The notes: generated from the letters alone by a model not told the origin. Shown: positions 46,101 to 55,465, numbered from the stretch's first letter. The stretch: 64,000 nucleotides of DNA from Streptomyces ferrugineus (GCF_015160855.1 NZ_CP063373.1:9089001-9153000), one strand, 5' to 3'. Numbers and translations are program-made.

Positions 46101-48037
46101 AGCTTCGCCGCATCCCGCGAGGCCTTCGCCTGCGCCTCAGCAGTCGCAGCGGCCTTCCTGCGGAACTCGGCCTGCACCTGCGCGGACTGCGCCCTCGCAC
46201 GCTGGGCGATCGTGTCCGAGTCGGCAGCGGACGCACGTGTGGCGGCCTCAGCGGTCTCGCCGGCCTTCACCATCGCTTCGAGCGCGGCGACGGCGCCCTG
46301 GGTGACCTGGTCCTTCTGCTGCCCGACGATCAAACCCCGGCCCCGAGGGGCACCGTTCTTGTCGGCGATCTCGTAGGCGGCCTCGATGGCGCTGGACGAG
46401 GTGGTGGCGGCCTTCTTCGCTGTGTCGAGCCGGGCCTTCAGCACAGCGAGCTGTTTCTTCGCCTCGGCCTGCGCAGCAGCACGGCTCTTCTTGGCCTTGT
46501 CGAACTCGGACTTGTCCGGGGTGTCCCCGTTATGCCCCAACGGCTTGACGCGGAACTGCTGTGCCTTGGTGCCGTTGCACGTGTACAGCCACGAGTTCTG
46601 GCCGTTGTTGAAGGTGTGCAGGTCGAGGCACTTGTTCGTGGCGACGTTGCGCAGTTCACCGGTGGCTCGGACGTTGAATTTCCACTGCTGTGCCGGACTC
46701 GAGTTGCACGTCCAGATCTGGATCTTCGTCTTGTTCGCGGAGTTGGCCCCCGCCACATCCAGGCACTTGCCGGAGTTGACATTCTCCAGCGCCCCGTCAG
46801 CCCGGAGCTTCCACTTCTGCGCCGGACTGTTGTTGCAGGTGTAGGTCTGCACGGGGGTGCCGTTGGTCTTCCCGGCGGACTGCACGTCGAGGCACTTGCC
46901 GTTGGCGGCGGCGACTTCGACGACCGTGTCGGCGTCGCCGATCCATCCGATGCCGCCCGGCGCCCAGTAGTCCTGCCAGCGAGTGGTGTAGTCGGCGATC
47001 CACGACTGACCCAACAGTTGACCGAGGGCCCAGGTGCCGTCCTGCAATGCCTTCGACGCCGTACCCGAGGCTTCGAGGATCTTCTGACGCTGCGATGCTT
47101 GCGCCGAGATCTCCTCCTGCCACTCCTGGGAAGCGGTAGCAGTGGTCTTTCCGAGGACCTTGTTCGGGTCGATCGGCGTGTGCCAGTCACAGGACGCGAA
47201 ACGGGCCTTCAGGTCCTCGACCGCGACCCGGAACTCGGGTGTGTCCTTCTCGGGTTCGCGGGTGGGGAAGCCGCCGGAGGCGAGGAAGATCCGGGCGTCA
47301 TCGGAGGACAGGCGGGGGACGAAGATCTCGTCGGGGACGATCGGCCCGGAGTTCTTCTTCCACAGCTTCCAGGCTTCCTGCTCTGCCGGCGTGCCCTTGC
47401 CGTTGTAGAGCTGGTCGCCGATGGCGAGGGCGGCCTTCTTCGTCTTCTCGTCCGCCTGCGGGGAAGGCTCGTAGAACGGTGAGAACAACTCGACCGGCTT
47501 CATGTACGAGCGCCACAGCCACGGCAGGAGACCGGTCTTCTCCCAGATCTCGTCCTCGCCCTTGGGCGCGTCAGGGAACCATTCGAGGCCGCTCGTTGCC
47601 CTGGACCAGGTCAGCCACGCGTCCCGGGCCTTCTCCTGTGTCGCGCCGGCTGCTTTGTCGTCCTCGGCGTGGGCCTGGTAGAGAGGGGCGCCGTAGGCTC
47701 GTCCGGCCTTCTCGTGCAACTGGGAGGCCGGAAGGGGAAGGGAGTCTTCGGCGTACGCGTAGAGGCTGTTGCCGCCCTTACGCAACGCGTCGGCCATCAC
47801 GCACTGGTCCAGGCGGAGCTGCTCGGCGGCCTTGGCATCGAAGCCGTCGTACGAGTCACTCGTCGCGGCCACAGGCTGTTCGGCGCCCAGGCCGGGCTGG
47901 ACGACCAGCCCACCGAGGACGGCCAGGGCGGCGACGGACGTGACGGCAGAGCTGAACCCTGCGGATGTTCGTGATCTGGGATTGAACAACCCCGGTCTGA
48001 GTCGCAAAGAGGCATCCTTCGTTGCGAGCGAGGGCAT
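43151..48037 (-). CDS. Secreted polymorphic toxin: lectin, Ala-rich coiled coil, Hint, C-terminal toxin
   Basis: 1628 aa. In order: signal peptide (hydrophobic at about 30-50); a helical region with Trp-rich stretches (to about 360); a ricin-B lectin with three KCLD...QxW-type repeats (368-500); an Ala/Lys/Glu-rich coiled coil (about 510-1190); a linker; a Hint autoprotease (1346-1485; TQVLMADGSHRPISQLAVGD, TAGHKFYV, ending VLVHNC); and a 143-residue tail. Hint cleavage after VHN would free the tail. The tail (LHINMTGLADKG, TDYEMSMIARALANGQRSW) vaguely recalls polymorphic toxin type 27, not certain. The immunity candidate is 10 bp downstream. Confidence 0.85.
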   Translation of the reverse strand: MPSLATKDASLRLRPGLFNPRSRTSAGFSSAVTSVAALAVLGGLVVQPGLGAEQPVAATSDSYDGFDAKAAEQLRLDQCVMADALRKGGNSLYAYAEDSLPLPASQLHEKAGRAYGAPLYQAHAEDDKAAGATQEKARDAWLTWSRATSGLEWFPDAPKGEDEIWEKTGLLPWLWRSYMKPVELFSPFYEPSPQADEKTKKAALAIGDQLYNGKGTPAEQEAWKLWKKNSGPIVPDEIFVPRLSSDDARIFLASGGFPTREPEKDTPEFRVAVEDLKARFASCDWHTPIDPNKVLGKTTATASQEWQEEISAQASQRQKILEASGTASKALQDGTWALGQLLGQSWIADYTTRWQDYWAPGGIGWIGDADTVVEVAAANGKCLDVQSAGKTNGTPVQTYTCNNSPAQKWKLRADGALENVNSGKCLDVAGANSANKTKIQIWTCNSSPAQQWKFNVRATGELRNVATNKCLDLHTFNNGQNSWLYTCNGTKAQQFRVKPLGHNGDTPDKSEFDKAKKSRAAAQAEAKKQLAVLKARLDTAKKAATTSSSAIEAAYEIADKNGAPRGRGLIVGQQKDQVTQGAVAALEAMVKAGETAEAATRASAADSDTIAQRARAQSAQVQAEFRRKAAATAEAQAKASRDAAKLHRDNAKKDAATAKSKLGDALKAEADAKKAAADAHAKRLAAEAEEKTAKAEKDTAAAKQAEANQHKKNAQAEAANAQSAKEKAETAEKNASRHRDDAVKARDHAKEMRDDAWDAEQKADAARAKADAKAAYADSLDADDAAEAARAEANKADTYATNAENAASRARSEANAASAAAVEADAAATRAEAAAKRSRANADAAQAAKLKADAAVRTATSAVADAIKASDHAAAEAKAAVKAADDAEAEAKNAKAQADLSSKEAGKALAAAAKSTGFAYITAQAAADATAAARQVAKPANDAIETGAPYADTDQAADLIVLTGQASKTIAEQQQAVADAHAKNAKAEAEAAKNIADQAVGDSKQAYVHAAHAAGYAATARTYAKEALGYSAEAADYAKQAAKSLARTIEYDRQAAADAAAADKAAGRAEGHAKDARASADQAALDAQAAREAATAAEQAAKDARAAADRADAAATEAEKAAKDALKYAKEAQEAAESAARKQANQQVNSGAGTGVGGTWYVVDEDSIEITDAKQQNDCVIEVGFEGCTVTFTVTFSATVDFFLCTNPDTTAGAGRCPSQDTLLVESKRIPGLKKDVTRYFSKLELIQQTLTYKLLKAVLVQDFVDCWHGSASGCAWAASNFIPGKALGTVFDGIRALDAAMKTGVGVRDAFHALKALDLDPGTLAKLNAIVNAHEDLYTACKVNSFPGTTQVLMADGSHRPISQLAVGDLVKATDPATGQLRARQVTDTFRHDTRRLVDIVVADGGRLESTAGHKFYVVDRGWTLVSDLRVGDRLRTSDGSVRAVTALHDRSGLAPRTVYDLTVDDLHTFFVLAGATPVLVHNCKVALGWQRGGKLDEWAALPENKFQTFSNVSPRDFARIAEMAIADPNVTLHINMTGLADKGTFMDAAQRGLTAGEAGRATDYEMSMIARALANGQRSWSSVKFYSPSGPGGAMRLDPPTHMPDLSVLKGDLDPVKGSVIGYCHC

Positions 48038-48400
48038 GCGGGGGCGACCGTCCGAAGAGGCGATGGGATGCGCGGGTGGTCAGCCCGTCGGCCCAGCATG
48101 CCGAACCATTCCTCCAGGTGACGGCACCGTTCCCCCGGCCGCCGAATGACGTGCGCGCGTCACATCGGGATTGGTCAAGATCCCTCGGGGCGCGCGGCAG
48201 TCAACTTAGCCACAGGACGACAGGGCGCGGCAAGGACCGACCTCGGGGCCCGGACCGCAGAACGGAAAAACCACTTGCGCGTCTCCTCGCGGTACAGGAG
48301 GTGCAAACGCCATGCTCACACCGGGAGTTACATGTGTGAGACATGTGAAGAAAGAGCGCAGGAAGCGAACATTCTCCGTCACAAGTTGACCGAAAATCGC
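48038..48400. other. Intergenic region before the toxin gene
   Basis: 363 bp between the toxin start and the ABC permease stop. It holds the small ORF at 48312 and an AT-rich part (48300-48400) likely to contain promoters; no clear terminator for the ABC operon is seen. Confidence 0.4.
48312..48389 (+). CDS. Candidate 25-aa small ORF with a perfect ribosome site
   Basis: ATG at 48312 follows AGGAGGTG by 8 bases, an ideal Shine-Dalgarno match, and encodes MLTPGVTCVRHVKKERRKRT plus five residues, very basic. In another frame the same DNA reads CETCEERAQEANILRHKL, with a C-x2-C pair. It may be a leader peptide, a gene remnant or chance. Confidence 0.25.
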   Translation: MLTPGVTCVRHVKKERRKRTFSVTS

Positions 48401-49216
48401 TTACGCCTTGGCTCGATAGGCCCGCATAGCCAACGGATAGAACACCACCGCAATCCCCGCAGCCCACACCAACGACCACATCACCGGCTCAGCCACGGCC
48501 CCGCCCAGCAGCAACCCCCGGAACGCATCCGACAGATGCGACACCGGATTCACGTCGCTCCACGCCTGCAACCACCCCGGCATCGTTTCCACCCTCACGA
48601 ACGCGCTGCTGGTAAAGGTGATCGGGAAGATGAGGGTGAAGGCGAAGGCCTGCACCTTCTCCGCGTCCCCCGCCAGCATCCCGATCAGCACCGCGCTCCA
48701 CGACACCGCCGCCGCGAAGAGCACCACCAGCAGCGTTCCGAGCAGGAAGCCGTCCAGCCCGCCGGTGATCCGGAAGCCGAGCAGCAGGCCCAGGCCGATC
48801 ATCAGGAGCAGGGCCCAGACGTGCTTGGCGAGGTCCGCGGTGATGCGGCCGATGAGAGGGGCCGAGCGGGCGATCGGCAGGCTGCGCAGGCGGTCGAAGA
48901 CGCCCTTGGTGAGGTCGGTGTTCAGGGCCATGGCCGTGTACATCGTCATGAACAGGGTGTTCTGGACGATGATCCCGGGCAGCGCGTACTTCAGGTACGC
49001 CTCGGGCGAGCCGGCCATCTGCCCGCCCAGTACATACGTGAAGAGGAACACGAACATGATCGGCGTGATGCTGTAGTCGACCAGCTCCAGCGGGTTGTGC
49101 TTGACCGCCACCAGGCTGCGCCACGCCATGGTGAACGTCTGCCGCAGCCCGTCCAGCGGTCGCACCCGCCCCGATTTGGTGATCGGCGCGGTGATGGTCG
49201 TGGTCGTGGCGGTCAT
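48401..49216 (-). CDS. ABC-2 type exporter permease (DrrB-like)
   Basis: 271 aa with six predicted membrane segments (for example ITPIMFVFLFTYVLG, ALLLMIGLGLLLGF, VMWSLVWAAGIAVVFYPLAM) and the family motif KGVFDRLRSLPIARSAPLIG between them. It overlaps the ATPase gene by 4 bp. DrrAB systems export drugs or lipids; substrate unknown. Confidence 0.9.
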   Translation of the reverse strand: MTATTTTITAPITKSGRVRPLDGLRQTFTMAWRSLVAVKHNPLELVDYSITPIMFVFLFTYVLGGQMAGSPEAYLKYALPGIIVQNTLFMTMYTAMALNTDLTKGVFDRLRSLPIARSAPLIGRITADLAKHVWALLLMIGLGLLLGFRITGGLDGFLLGTLLVVLFAAAVSWSAVLIGMLAGDAEKVQAFAFTLIFPITFTSSAFVRVETMPGWLQAWSDVNPVSHLSDAFRGLLLGGAVAEPVMWSLVWAAGIAVVFYPLAMRAYRAKA

Positions 49217-50226
49217 GACCGGCTCACCGCCCTCTCCAGCTCACTCTCGTCCTCCCGTACGGCCGCCCCGCCGTCCCCCTCCGGTTCGCCGGGCTCGGCC
49301 CGGTGCCCGGTCAGGGCCAGGAACACCTCGTCCAGGGAGGAGCGGCGCAGCGCCAGCTCGCCCACCGCGATGCCCTCCCGGTCCAGCGTGCGCACGACGG
49401 ACGGCATCAGCTCGGTGTCCTTCACCGGCGCGGTGATCGTCTCGCCCTCGATCTGGGTCTGTGGACCCGCCGCCTCGGTCACGAGCGCATGCACCCGCAC
49501 AAGATCCTCGGCCAGCACCGGCCGCAGCTCCAGCACCTGCCCGCCGACCTGCGACTTCAGCTGGTCGGGCGTGCCCTCGGCGATTACCCGGCCCTTGTCG
49601 ATCACCACGATGTCGTCGGCGAGCACATCGGCCTCGTTCAGATACTGCGTGGTCAGCAGGGCCGTCGCACCGTCCGCGACCAGGCCCCGCAGCAGGTCCC
49701 ACAGCTCGCCGCGACTGTGCGGGTCGAGGCCGGTGGTGGGCTCGTCGAGGAAGAGGATGCTGGGCCGGCCGACCAGGCTGGCCGCGAGGTCCAGGCGCCT
49801 GCGCATGCCGCCGGAGTACGTCTTCGTGGCCCGGCCGGCCGCGTCCGCGAGCTGGAAGCGCTCCAGCAGCTCGGCCGCGCGCGCCTTCGCCGCCCGCCGG
49901 GGCAGCCCCAGCAGACGCCCGATGAGCAGCAGGTTCTCGGTGCCGGTCAGGTTCTCGTCCACCGCCGCGTACTGCCCGGTCAGCCCCACCATGGCCCGTA
50001 CGACACCGGCCTCCCGCACCACGTCGTGACCGGCCACGTGGGCCCTGCCCCCGTCGGGCCGCAGCAGTGTCGCGAAGATCCGTACCGCGGTCGTCTTCCC
50101 CGCGCCGTTGGGACCCAGCAGTCCCAGCACCGTGCCCTTGCGGGCCCCCAGATCGACCCCGGCCAGCGCCTCGGTCTCCTTGAACCGCTTGACCAGGCCT
50201 TCCGCCTCTATCGCATACGTCGTCAT
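49213..50226 (-). CDS. ABC exporter ATPase (DrrA-like)
   Basis: 337 aa. Walker A LLGPNGAGKTT, Q-loop VGLTGQYAAVDENLTG, signature YSGGMRRRLDLAAS, Walker B ILFLDEPTTGLD, and the C-terminal DrrA region (LRRSSLDEVFLALTGH). First gene of the two-gene operon, divergent from coaA. Confidence 0.93.
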   Translation of the reverse strand: MTTYAIEAEGLVKRFKETEALAGVDLGARKGTVLGLLGPNGAGKTTAVRIFATLLRPDGGRAHVAGHDVVREAGVVRAMVGLTGQYAAVDENLTGTENLLLIGRLLGLPRRAAKARAAELLERFQLADAAGRATKTYSGGMRRRLDLAASLVGRPSILFLDEPTTGLDPHSRGELWDLLRGLVADGATALLTTQYLNEADVLADDIVVIDKGRVIAEGTPDQLKSQVGGQVLELRPVLAEDLVRVHALVTEAAGPQTQIEGETITAPVKDTELMPSVVRTLDREGIAVGELALRRSSLDEVFLALTGHRAEPGEPEGDGGAAVREDESELERAVSRS

Positions 50227-50417
50227 GGGTCACCCCTCGTCACCCCTGATTACCCTGCTTGCTCACCCCTCGGGGTTCGTGGACCCGGCCTGGCCCACCT
50301 CTCCCACAACTGTGACGCACGCCACTGACATTCCCCGACTTGCCCGGATTTCTCCCGCCCGCCGCCGCGTGACGGATCCCACCTCACCGTCCGTTCGTCC
50401 TGCCGTAACAATGGACT

Positions 50418-51407
50418 GTGATCTCTCCGGTCTCCCCGATGCCCCGGAGCGCCCACCGGCAGCGGCCGGAGGCGACTCCCTACGTCGACCTCACCCGCTC
50501 GGAGTGGAGCGCGCTGCGTGACAAGACTCCGCTGCCGCTCACCGCGGAGGAGGTCGAGAAGCTGCGCGGCCTCGGCGACGTCATCGACCTCGACGAGGTG
50601 CGGGACATCTACCTCCCGCTCTCCCGCCTGCTCAACCTCTACGTCGGCGCCACCGACGGCCTCAGAGGCGCCCTGAACACCTTCCTCGGCGAACAGGGCT
50701 CCCAGTCCGGCACCCCGTTCGTCATAGGCGTCGCCGGCTCGGTCGCCGTGGGGAAGTCCACGGTCGCCCGGCTTCTGCAGGCGCTGCTCTCCCGCTGGCC
50801 CGAGCACCCGCGCGTCGAGCTGGTCACCACCGACGGCTTCCTGCTGCCCACCAAGGAGCTCCAGGCCCGCGGCCTGATGTCGCGCAAGGGCTTCCCCGAG
50901 TCCTACGACCGCCGCGCGCTCACCCGCTTCGTCGCCGACATCAAGGCGGGCAAGGACGAGGTCACCGCCCCCGTCTACTCCCACCTGATCTACGACATCG
51001 TCCCGGACCAGCGGCTCATGGTCCGCCGGCCCGACATCCTGATCGTCGAGGGCCTCAACGTCCTCCAGCCCGCCCTGCCCGGCAAGGACGGCCGCACCCG
51101 GGTCGGTCTCGCCGACTACTTCGACTTCAGCGTGTACGTCGACGCCAGCGCCCAGGACATCGAGCGCTGGTACCTCAACCGCTTCAAGAAGCTGCGCCAG
51201 ACCGCCTTCCAGAACCCGAACTCGTACTTCCGCAAGTACACCCAGGTCTCCGAGGACGAGGCCCTCGACTACGCGCGCACCCTCTGGCGCACCATCAACA
51301 AGCCCAACCTGGTGGAGAACATCGCCCCCACCCGCGGCCGCGCCACCCTGATCCTCCGCAAGGGCCCGGACCACAAGGTGCGGCGGCTGAGCCTGCGCAA
51401 GCTGTAG
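50418..51407 (+). CDS. coaA: Type I pantothenate kinase
   Basis: 329 aa from a GTG. Walker [34 protein letters not shown] and YDIVPDQ identify the CoaA family. It phosphorylates pantothenate, the first step to coenzyme A. Confidence 0.95.
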   Translation: MISPVSPMPRSAHRQRPEATPYVDLTRSEWSALRDKTPLPLTAEEVEKLRGLGDVIDLDEVRDIYLPLSRLLNLYVGATDGLRGALNTFLGEQGSQSGTPFVIGVAGSVAVGKSTVARLLQALLSRWPEHPRVELVTTDGFLLPTKELQARGLMSRKGFPESYDRRALTRFVADIKAGKDEVTAPVYSHLIYDIVPDQRLMVRRPDILIVEGLNVLQPALPGKDGRTRVGLADYFDFSVYVDASAQDIERWYLNRFKKLRQTAFQNPNSYFRKYTQVSEDEALDYARTLWRTINKPNLVENIAPTRGRATLILRKGPDHKVRRLSLRKL

Positions 51408-51515
51408 CCCCGCCGTGACGCGGGTCTGTCCGCCCGTGACAAGGCCGAACCGGAAATCTGAGTTCCTGTCAGCACCCGCTGAGCGGGGCGGGGCCCGGCC
51501 TCTAGCGTCCGTGAC

Positions 51516-53282
51516 ATGGACACGATTTGCAGCAGGAAAAGCAGGGAGAACAGGGAGAACAGGAAGAGCGGGAAGCGTGGGAAAGGAACGTGGCGCGGTG
51601 GCGCGCTCGCGGTGCTGCTGACCGCGGGGACGCTCACGGCGGCGGCCCCCGGTGCCCGCGCGGACGGGGCGCGGACCGAGACACCGGTGGCGGTGGGGTC
51701 CGCGGTCGCCGGGGTGCGCGAGTCCGTGGTGCGGGTGAAGGCGCCGTTGCCCGAGTCGGCGGGGCCCCGCCCGGCCGCGTGCGACTGGCTGTCGTATCTG
51801 CGCTACCGCGCCGCCGACGGTCCGGCCGCCTCCGCCGACGCGGACCGGATCCTCGTCGCCCAGCCGGGCATCCTGGAGGGCGCCGGGGCCTTCGACAGCG
51901 TCGCCCGCAACACCGTGGCGGCAGCCGCCGAGCAGGGCCGGCACATCGAGTTCTGGGCGCTGGACCGGCGCTCCAACTGCCTGGAGGACCGCACCGGCAT
52001 CGCCTCCGGCGACCAGCACACGGCCGTCGACTACTACTACCGCGGCAAGCAGGTCGACGGCCGGACCTTCGAGGGCTTCGCCGGCAACGAGAAGCTGGGG
52101 TGGATGGCACGGCTCGGCATCGAGCGGACCGTCCGGGACCAGTACGACCTGCTCACCGCCGAGTTGCCCGACCAGGCACTGCGCAAGCGCAAGGTGCTGT
52201 GCGGCGGGCACTCGCTGGGCGGCGTCGTCACCGGCTACTTCGCCACCGCCGACTTCGACGGCGACCCGGCGACCACGGCCGACGCCGGGTACAACCAGTG
52301 CGCCGGCTACTTCGCCCTCGACACCACCGTCTCCACCTCGCTCGCCGACCTCAGCGGCAGCATCCCCGACGACACCAACCTGCCGGACATCGGCCTCGGC
52401 CACGGCGTCGTACAGGCCGGCCTCGACAGCGGAGTGCTGCCACGGTCGCTGTCCGCGCCGGTGCTACTCAACCCCGAGACCATGACGCTGCTCGCGATCG
52501 CCGGGATGGGCGCCGTACGCGATCCCGGCGCCGAGGCCGACCTGCCCCGCTATCTGCCGTCCAACCTCAACATCGAGGCCACCAACCGCTTCCTGTTCTC
52601 CAAGGACACCGCCGCCTTCCTCACCGGCTCCCCCGGCGTGAAGGACTTCCGGCTCACCAACGAGGCGGTCCTGGGCGCCCTGCTGGACGACCACTCCGTA
52701 CCGCTCGCCTTCCTGCAGAGCAGCGTCGGGTTCTTCGACGGCGGGCCGGTCGCCGACAAGAACTTCCCCGCCGCCAACGGCTCCCAGGAGCAGCCCGGCC
52801 TGTTCGGCACGGAGTACAAGGCGATCCCGGACCGGCCCGAGGGGCCGCTGTACACCTGGCGCGATTACGACCGTGTCGGTGACGCCGACGACCCCGGATA
52901 CCGGTCGGCCGACGGCACGCCCTTCACCGACGCGGGCAAGGAGGTCACCGACATCCAGGAGCTGGCCCGGAGCCTGGCCCAGCAGCCGCTGGACTTCACC
53001 GAGCAGTACTTCCCGACCAAGCTGGTCACCGATCTGGAGCTGGCCACCTCACCGCAGGTGAAGCGGCTCGTCGTGCATCCCGGCGGGCTCACCGCCAACC
53101 CCACCCTGACCGTGCTCGCGGGCGACGGACTCCTGGCCGGCCGCGTCCCGGCCGACCTGCACCCCGTGGTCGCCGACGGCTACCAGCACCTCGACGTGCT
53201 GACCGCGGCGCCGGTGCAGAACGACGGCCGGCCCGAGCCGGTCTCCACCAACCTCGCGCGGTTCGCCGGGGACCCGCGATAG
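51516..53282 (+). CDS. Exported alpha/beta hydrolase
   Basis: 588 aa. A basic N-terminus (RKSRENRENRKSGKRGKG, from purine-rich direct repeats at 51535-51590) and a hydrophobic segment form a signal peptide ending near GARADGA. The catalytic Ser is in VLCGGHSLGGVVTGYFA; a Cys pair around CDWLS and RRSNCLED suggests an extracellular protein. It resembles large secreted lipase-like proteins of Streptomyces. Substrate unknown. Confidence 0.8.
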   Translation: MDTICSRKSRENRENRKSGKRGKGTWRGGALAVLLTAGTLTAAAPGARADGARTETPVAVGSAVAGVRESVVRVKAPLPESAGPRPAACDWLSYLRYRAADGPAASADADRILVAQPGILEGAGAFDSVARNTVAAAAEQGRHIEFWALDRRSNCLEDRTGIASGDQHTAVDYYYRGKQVDGRTFEGFAGNEKLGWMARLGIERTVRDQYDLLTAELPDQALRKRKVLCGGHSLGGVVTGYFATADFDGDPATTADAGYNQCAGYFALDTTVSTSLADLSGSIPDDTNLPDIGLGHGVVQAGLDSGVLPRSLSAPVLLNPETMTLLAIAGMGAVRDPGAEADLPRYLPSNLNIEATNRFLFSKDTAAFLTGSPGVKDFRLTNEAVLGALLDDHSVPLAFLQSSVGFFDGGPVADKNFPAANGSQEQPGLFGTEYKAIPDRPEGPLYTWRDYDRVGDADDPGYRSADGTPFTDAGKEVTDIQELARSLAQQPLDFTEQYFPTKLVTDLELATSPQVKRLVVHPGGLTANPTLTVLAGDGLLAGRVPADLHPVVADGYQHLDVLTAAPVQNDGRPEPVSTNLARFAGDPR

Positions 53283-53307
53283 CCGTACGACAGCCATGTG
53301 CACAGGT

Positions 53308-53345
53308 AGGGCGGCCCGGGAAGTCGAACCTCCCCGGGCCGCCCT
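53308..53345. terminator. Bidirectional terminator between exported hydrolase and cutinase
   Basis: AGGGCGGCCCGGG and CCCGGGCCGCCCT form a 13-bp perfect stem with a 12-base loop between converging stops. Confidence 0.8.
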
Positions 53346-53360
53346 CGTGCGCCGTACGGC

Positions 53361-54002
53361 TCAGACCTTGCCCGCCGCGAACGTGGCGGCGGCGTCCGCG
53401 TCGGCCGTGTAGCCGAGGTGTGCGCCCACGTCGTTCCCGCCGTTCTCACAGATGGGGTCGCCCTTGGCGCAGAAGTCGATCGTGCGGCTCTGGTAGACGC
53501 CGGTGACGCTCTTGCCGATGGCCCGGATCGGGTTGCCGAACAGCAGCACCGCGGCGACCTTCGGCTCGACCGCGGCCGGCAGGGTGGCCACGATGGGGCT
53601 GCCGACCACCGCGCCGGCGCTGCTGATGCCGATCGAGTTGTCGACGACGTTCGCGCCCTGCGAATAGCCCACGAGAATGAACCGCTGGTTCGGGCACGCG
53701 GATGCCTGCCCGTTGACGTGATTCACCAGATCCGCGTTTCCCTGTGCGGCCGACGTGGGGGAAAGATCCGCCGGGTAATTCACCTTGTAGCTGGAAAGGC
53801 TTTTGCCGGTCAGTTTCTTCTGGAGTGCGGAGTACACCGGATCGCCGACGATGAAGCCGAGCGTGCCCGGCTCGAAGGTGCCACGAGCAGCGACGACCTC
53901 GATGTCCGAGCAGGCCGCGGCCGACGCCGAGGGCGCCGTGAGGGTGGCGACCGAGGCCCCGCCGAGCAGTGCGAGCGCGGCGAGACACGAACGAATACGC
54001 AT
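53361..54002 (-). CDS. Secreted cutinase-family serine esterase
   Basis: 213 aa from the ATG at 54002, with GGAGGAAGG upstream. Signal peptide to about ASAAA. Catalytic Ser in ILVGYSQGANVV, Asp in CAKGDPICENG and His in VGAHLGYT; Cys residues for the usual disulfides are present (ACSDIEVVAARGTFEPG at the start). Family members cleave cutin, lipids or mycolate esters; the mycobacterial relative Rv3802c is a phospholipase/thioesterase beside fadD32. Its place at the end of the lipid locus suggests a role there. Confidence 0.9.
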   Translation of the reverse strand: MRIRSCLAALALLGGASVATLTAPSASAAACSDIEVVAARGTFEPGTLGFIVGDPVYSALQKKLTGKSLSSYKVNYPADLSPTSAAQGNADLVNHVNGQASACPNQRFILVGYSQGANVVDNSIGISSAGAVVGSPIVATLPAAVEPKVAAVLLFGNPIRAIGKSVTGVYQSRTIDFCAKGDPICENGGNDVGAHLGYTADADAAATFAAGKV

Positions 54003-54095
54003 GGGCCTTCCTCCATGTGGGGAGCGCATGACGCGCCTGCGGGAAAGGAGGCCCCGAAGGTATTCGCCCGGCTCTGCCGGGTGTTATGGACGGGA

Positions 54096-54121
54096 GAAAG
54101 AAAAGCGGCAGCTTTTTCTTC
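54096..54121 (-). terminator. Terminator after the PucR-type gene
   Basis: An AT-rich hairpin: GAAAGAAAAGC and GCTTTTTCTTC around GGCA, with one AG/GA mismatch pair, 14 bp beyond the stop at 54135. It would separate the regulator from the cutinase gene. Confidence 0.55.
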
Positions 54122-54134
54122 GCTCAATGAGTAG

Positions 54135-55343
54135 TCACTGAAGAGATTCCGCGCGCAGCGCGAGCACGAGGTCGAGGCGGCTCCCCGGGTCGTGCAGGGT
54201 GTCGCCGAACAGCTTGTCCAGCTGGCGCAGGCGGTAGCGGACCGTCTGCGGGTGGATGTGCAGCCGGGCGGCGACATCGGGCACGTTGCTGCCGCTGAGC
54301 AGCCAGGCCAGCAGCGTCTCGGCGAGCCGGGCACGCTGTCCGGCGGAGACCTCGTCGAGCGGGGCAAGGGCGGTGGCGCGGAGTTCGGCGAGCAGTGGTT
54401 CGTCGGCGTGCAGCAGCAGGGTCGACAGGTGGTCGGCGCACCGCACCACACCCTGCCGGGGCAGGATTCCGCGCCCCATCAGGCCCAGCGCCCGGGTGGC
54501 CCAGCGCAGCGACTGCGCGGCCTCGGTGAGCGGGACCGTCGGCCCGATCGCGGCGGGACGGCCGCGCAGCGCGAGCGTGAAACCGCGGCCGGCCCACCGC
54601 CCGGATCGGTCGGGGTCGGGCACCAGCATGCGCGGCGGCCGGGACTCCATGTCCACCAGGGCCCCCGCCATGGACAACGGCCGCTCCTCCTCGCCCTGTT
54701 CGGCGGCGGCCGCGAGCGCGACGACGGCGACCTGCCGCGGCACCGGCCACCGGGCCTGGTGCGCCAGGTCCTGCACGGCCTCCACGGCCACCGGGCCCTC
54801 GCTCAGCAGCAGGCCAAGGAGCCGTCTGCGGCGGCGCTCCAGCTCGTCCGTACTGCGCAGCTGAGCCTCCGCGTGGCCGGCGGCGGCCGCCTCAGCGACC
54901 TCGTGCACCGTGCGGAAGGCGAGCTCGCCCAGCGCGGCCACGACCGTCGAGTCCAGCCCCAGTTCCTCCGCGGTGCGGCCCAGCAGCCGCCAGGCGTGCA
55001 TGCCGCCGACGCGCAGCGCGGACTGCAAGGGGTCCAGTCCGCGGCCCTCCAGGGCCTCGCCGCGCCCGAGTTCGTAGTACGTCGCCGCGATCGACTCCCC
55101 GTTGTCGCGCGGGTCGGCGATGTGGTCGACGAACAGGGTGAGCGCCTGCACCACCCCGTCCCGCAGCCGCTTGCGGTAGAGGTCGTCCCCGGGCCGCGCG
55201 TACTCGGGAACGCGGCTGCGGACCTCCGCCTCCACCTCGTCGGCCACGCCCTCCAGCCGGGCGCGCAACAGCTCCGCGAGGCCGGGCGGCAGGGGCACGG
55301 CCCCGCGGGCCTCCGGCACCTCGTGCGGGGTGGGAACAGCCAT
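54135..55343 (-). CDS. PucR/CdaR family transcriptional regulator
   Basis: 402 aa from the ATG at 55343 (MAVPTPHEVPEARGA), with AAAGGAG upstream. The C-terminal HTH is VPDVAARLHIHPQTVRYRLRQ followed by KLFGDTLHDP, the PucR signature; the N-terminal part is a helical sensor region (YYELGRGEALEGRGLDPLQS). It lies between the esterase and the cutinase on the same strand and may control the lipid locus. Confidence 0.88.
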   Translation of the reverse strand: MAVPTPHEVPEARGAVPLPPGLAELLRARLEGVADEVEAEVRSRVPEYARPGDDLYRKRLRDGVVQALTLFVDHIADPRDNGESIAATYYELGRGEALEGRGLDPLQSALRVGGMHAWRLLGRTAEELGLDSTVVAALGELAFRTVHEVAEAAAAGHAEAQLRSTDELERRRRRLLGLLLSEGPVAVEAVQDLAHQARWPVPRQVAVVALAAAAEQGEEERPLSMAGALVDMESRPPRMLVPDPDRSGRWAGRGFTLALRGRPAAIGPTVPLTEAAQSLRWATRALGLMGRGILPRQGVVRCADHLSTLLLHADEPLLAELRATALAPLDEVSAGQRARLAETLLAWLLSGSNVPDVAARLHIHPQTVRYRLRQLDKLFGDTLHDPGSRLDLVLALRAESLQ

Positions 55344-55465
55344 CGGGGACACTCCTTTCGCCCGGAAGCGACCCGCCCGCGCGCTGTTGCCCGTGGGACG
55401 AGTGGGACGTCCTGGGTTGGACGGACGTCCCCTCCGCTCCGTTCCGTGCCCCCACGGCACCGACA

